Assembly: GCF_000025185.1 (NCBI RefSeq)
Contig: NC_013720.1
Location: forward strand, 2,108,001 to 2,172,000
Length of the DNA: 64,000 bases
Reading direction: 5' to 3'
DNA from: Pirellula staleyi DSM 6068
GTDB taxonomy: Bacteria; Planctomycetota; Planctomycetia; Pirellulales; Pirellulaceae
Under the pieces are notes generated by a model, which searched no databases, was not told where the DNA came from, and saw only the letters and a program-made list of their open reading frames with translations. Position numbers and translations under genes: made by a program. This document shows positions 63,207 to 64,000 of the stretch, piece after piece (positions within the stretch are counted from its first letter, which is position 1; every line of letters starts with the position of its first letter).

Positions 63207-64000
63207 TTACGAACTCTGGCCGCTGGTAGATCCTGCCTTCTCTCTAGTCGAACCGACTCCGACACCATTTTCAATCGAAAGGAGCTGCTTGGGGGATGAA
63301 AAATGAGGCTGAGGAACCAGCTTCTGCCCGGCCGGTGCTGCTGCTCCGTGCCCATCGTTGGGATGGCCCACCAGCATGCGCACCATCGTGCGCCACAGCC
63401 CTCGAATGCTGCCAAACGTGGCCAAAACGGCGGATGGTTCGTAGCCGCAATGCACCATGCAATCCTTGCATTTGGGGTTGCCACTCTTCACCCCATAGCG
63501 GTCCCAGGCGGTGTGCTCCATCAGTTCTTTGAACGTCGCCACATGCCCCTCGTCGAGCAGGTAGCAAGGCTTCTGCCAGCCGAAGACGTTGTAAGTGGGG
63601 CTCCCCCAAGGTGTGCATTCGAGATCGAATCGACCCGCGAGGAACTCGAGGAACAGCGGCGTTTGATTGAATCGCCACGATCGTTTCGCGCCGGAAAGGA
63701 GGGTGCGAAACAGTCCCTTGGTCTCCTCGCGCCGCAGGAAGTGCGACTGATCGGGTGCTTTTTCGTAGCTATAACCGGGGGAGATCATCATCCCTTCGAC
63801 ACCGAGTTGCATCAGCGTGTCGAAGAAGTCGCGCATCCGCGCCACATCAGCGCCAGCGAAGAGAGTGCTATTCGTAGTGACGCGAAACCCTCGCGCGCGA
63901 GCTTCTTTGATCGCAGCGATGGCAATGTCGTAGATCCCTTCGCGGCAAACAGCGGCATCATGTTCCTCGCGCGGCCCGTCGAGATGGACCGAGAAAGCGA
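63207..64000 (-). CDS. hpnH: HpnH radical-SAM adenosylhopane synthase (5' end outside window)
   Basis: The frame is open to the window edge; about 264 residues are visible, so the radical-SAM CxxxCxxC near the start is not included. Visible part: SVHLDGPREEHDAAVCREGIYDIAIAAI, given here as VHLDGPREEHD, FRVTTNSTLFAGADV, EGMMISPGYSYEKAPDQ, and ECTPWGSPTYNVFGWQKPCYL. The C-terminal CKDCMVHCGYEP cluster is typical of HpnH. It attaches the adenosyl group to diploptene, the first step to extended hopanoids. hpnG follows. Confidence 0.93.
   Translation of the reverse strand, partial: AFSVHLDGPREEHDAAVCREGIYDIAIAAIKEARARGFRVTTNSTLFAGADVARMRDFFDTLMQLGVEGMMISPGYSYEKAPDQSHFLRREETKGLFRTLLSGAKRSWRFNQTPLFLEFLAGRFDLECTPWGSPTYNVFGWQKPCYLLDEGHVATFKELMEHTAWDRYGVKSGNPKCKDCMVHCGYEPSAVLATFGSIRGLWRTMVRMLVGHPNDGHGAAAPAGQKLVPQPHFSSPKQLLSIENGVGVGSTREKAGSTSGQSS

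Noticed and set aside
1-64000. CRISPR arrays, tRNAs, rRNAs, insertion sequences, prophage genes
   Set aside because: No evenly spaced repeats, no tRNA T-loop besides the tmRNA, and no transposase, integrase or phage structural motif was seen.

Overview
The window looks like a chromosome segment of a planctomycete of the Pirellula/Rhodopirellula type. This rests on a PVC-type c-cytochrome/membrane-bound dehydrogenase protein, paired PQQ-propeller lipoproteins, many large exported proteins with Pro/Ala/Glu-rich linkers, split ribosomal-protein operons, hopanoid genes (hpnH/hpnG), and a tmRNA whose tag (AESNLALAA) resembles the planctomycete form I remember. GC is high and many antisense reading frames stay open by chance. 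Shine-Dalgarno sites are present at some genes and absent at others. I see no CRISPR array, tRNA, rRNA or insertion sequence.

Layout. 0-7.3 kb: two PQQ-like beta-propeller proteins, a degenerate receiver protein, small membrane proteins and a lipoprotein. 7.3-13.7 kb: a secreted protein, a parvulin-type isomerase, a DUF2817 peptidase-like protein, a GNAT acetyltransferase and an M16 protease homologue without its zinc motif. 13.9-15.2 kb: tmRNA with its terminator, a DUF2294 gene, and an AT-rich, hairpin-rich stretch ending in a strong terminator (candidate unknown RNA). 15.2-21.7 kb: a run of small accessory genes: a second DUF2294 protein, a second degenerate receiver, a duplicated-domain lipoprotein, a 51-residue DUF3309 protein, a duplicated-domain exported protein, a WXXGXW-repeat protein, a cold-shock-domain protein and an FKBP-type isomerase. 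21.8-25.1 kb: a glycan operon (GT4 glycosyltransferase, six-hairpin-fold protein, GH130 phosphorylase).

25.2-31 kb: a hydrolase, a zinc-ribbon/HsdR-N nuclease-like protein, an AlkD-like repair protein, a DUF1851/Tdi1-like protein, Ada, an orphan gene and a paired-hairpin (BIME-like) repeat. 31.2-35 kb, minus strand: TM2 protein, thiG, thiS, an SseB-like protein and an exported protein. 35.3-39.3 kb: a 1343-residue protein of unknown function. 39.4-46.8 kb: a ceramidase-like protein overlapping a GT2 glycosyltransferase, a MazF-type toxin/antitoxin pair, an amidohydrolase, and the dehydrogenase/HEAT/cytochrome c protein. 47-52.2 kb: a hypothetical gene, rpmF-fabD-fabG-rpsR, a thioesterase and a prenyltransferase-beta-like protein. 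52.2-62.2 kb: two ABC exporters of the LolD/MacB type, with a nucleoside symporter and a thioesterase between them. 62.2-64 kb: hpnG and the 3' part of hpnH.

How they fit together. Envelope and lipid functions recur: fatty-acid start and reduction steps (fabD, fabG), hopanoid side-chain synthesis (hpnH, hpnG), a ceramidase-like protein, lipoprotein-type ABC exporters and several lipoproteins. Stress and repair functions are tmRNA, Ada, the AlkD-like protein, the toxin/antitoxin pair and the cold-shock-domain protein. The strongest candidates for something undescribed are the structured stretch at 14.8-15.16 kb between two DUF2294 genes, the 1343-residue helical protein, the zinc-ribbon/HsdR-N protein beside the alkylation-repair genes, and the ceramidase-like gene translationally overlapped with a glycosyltransferase.
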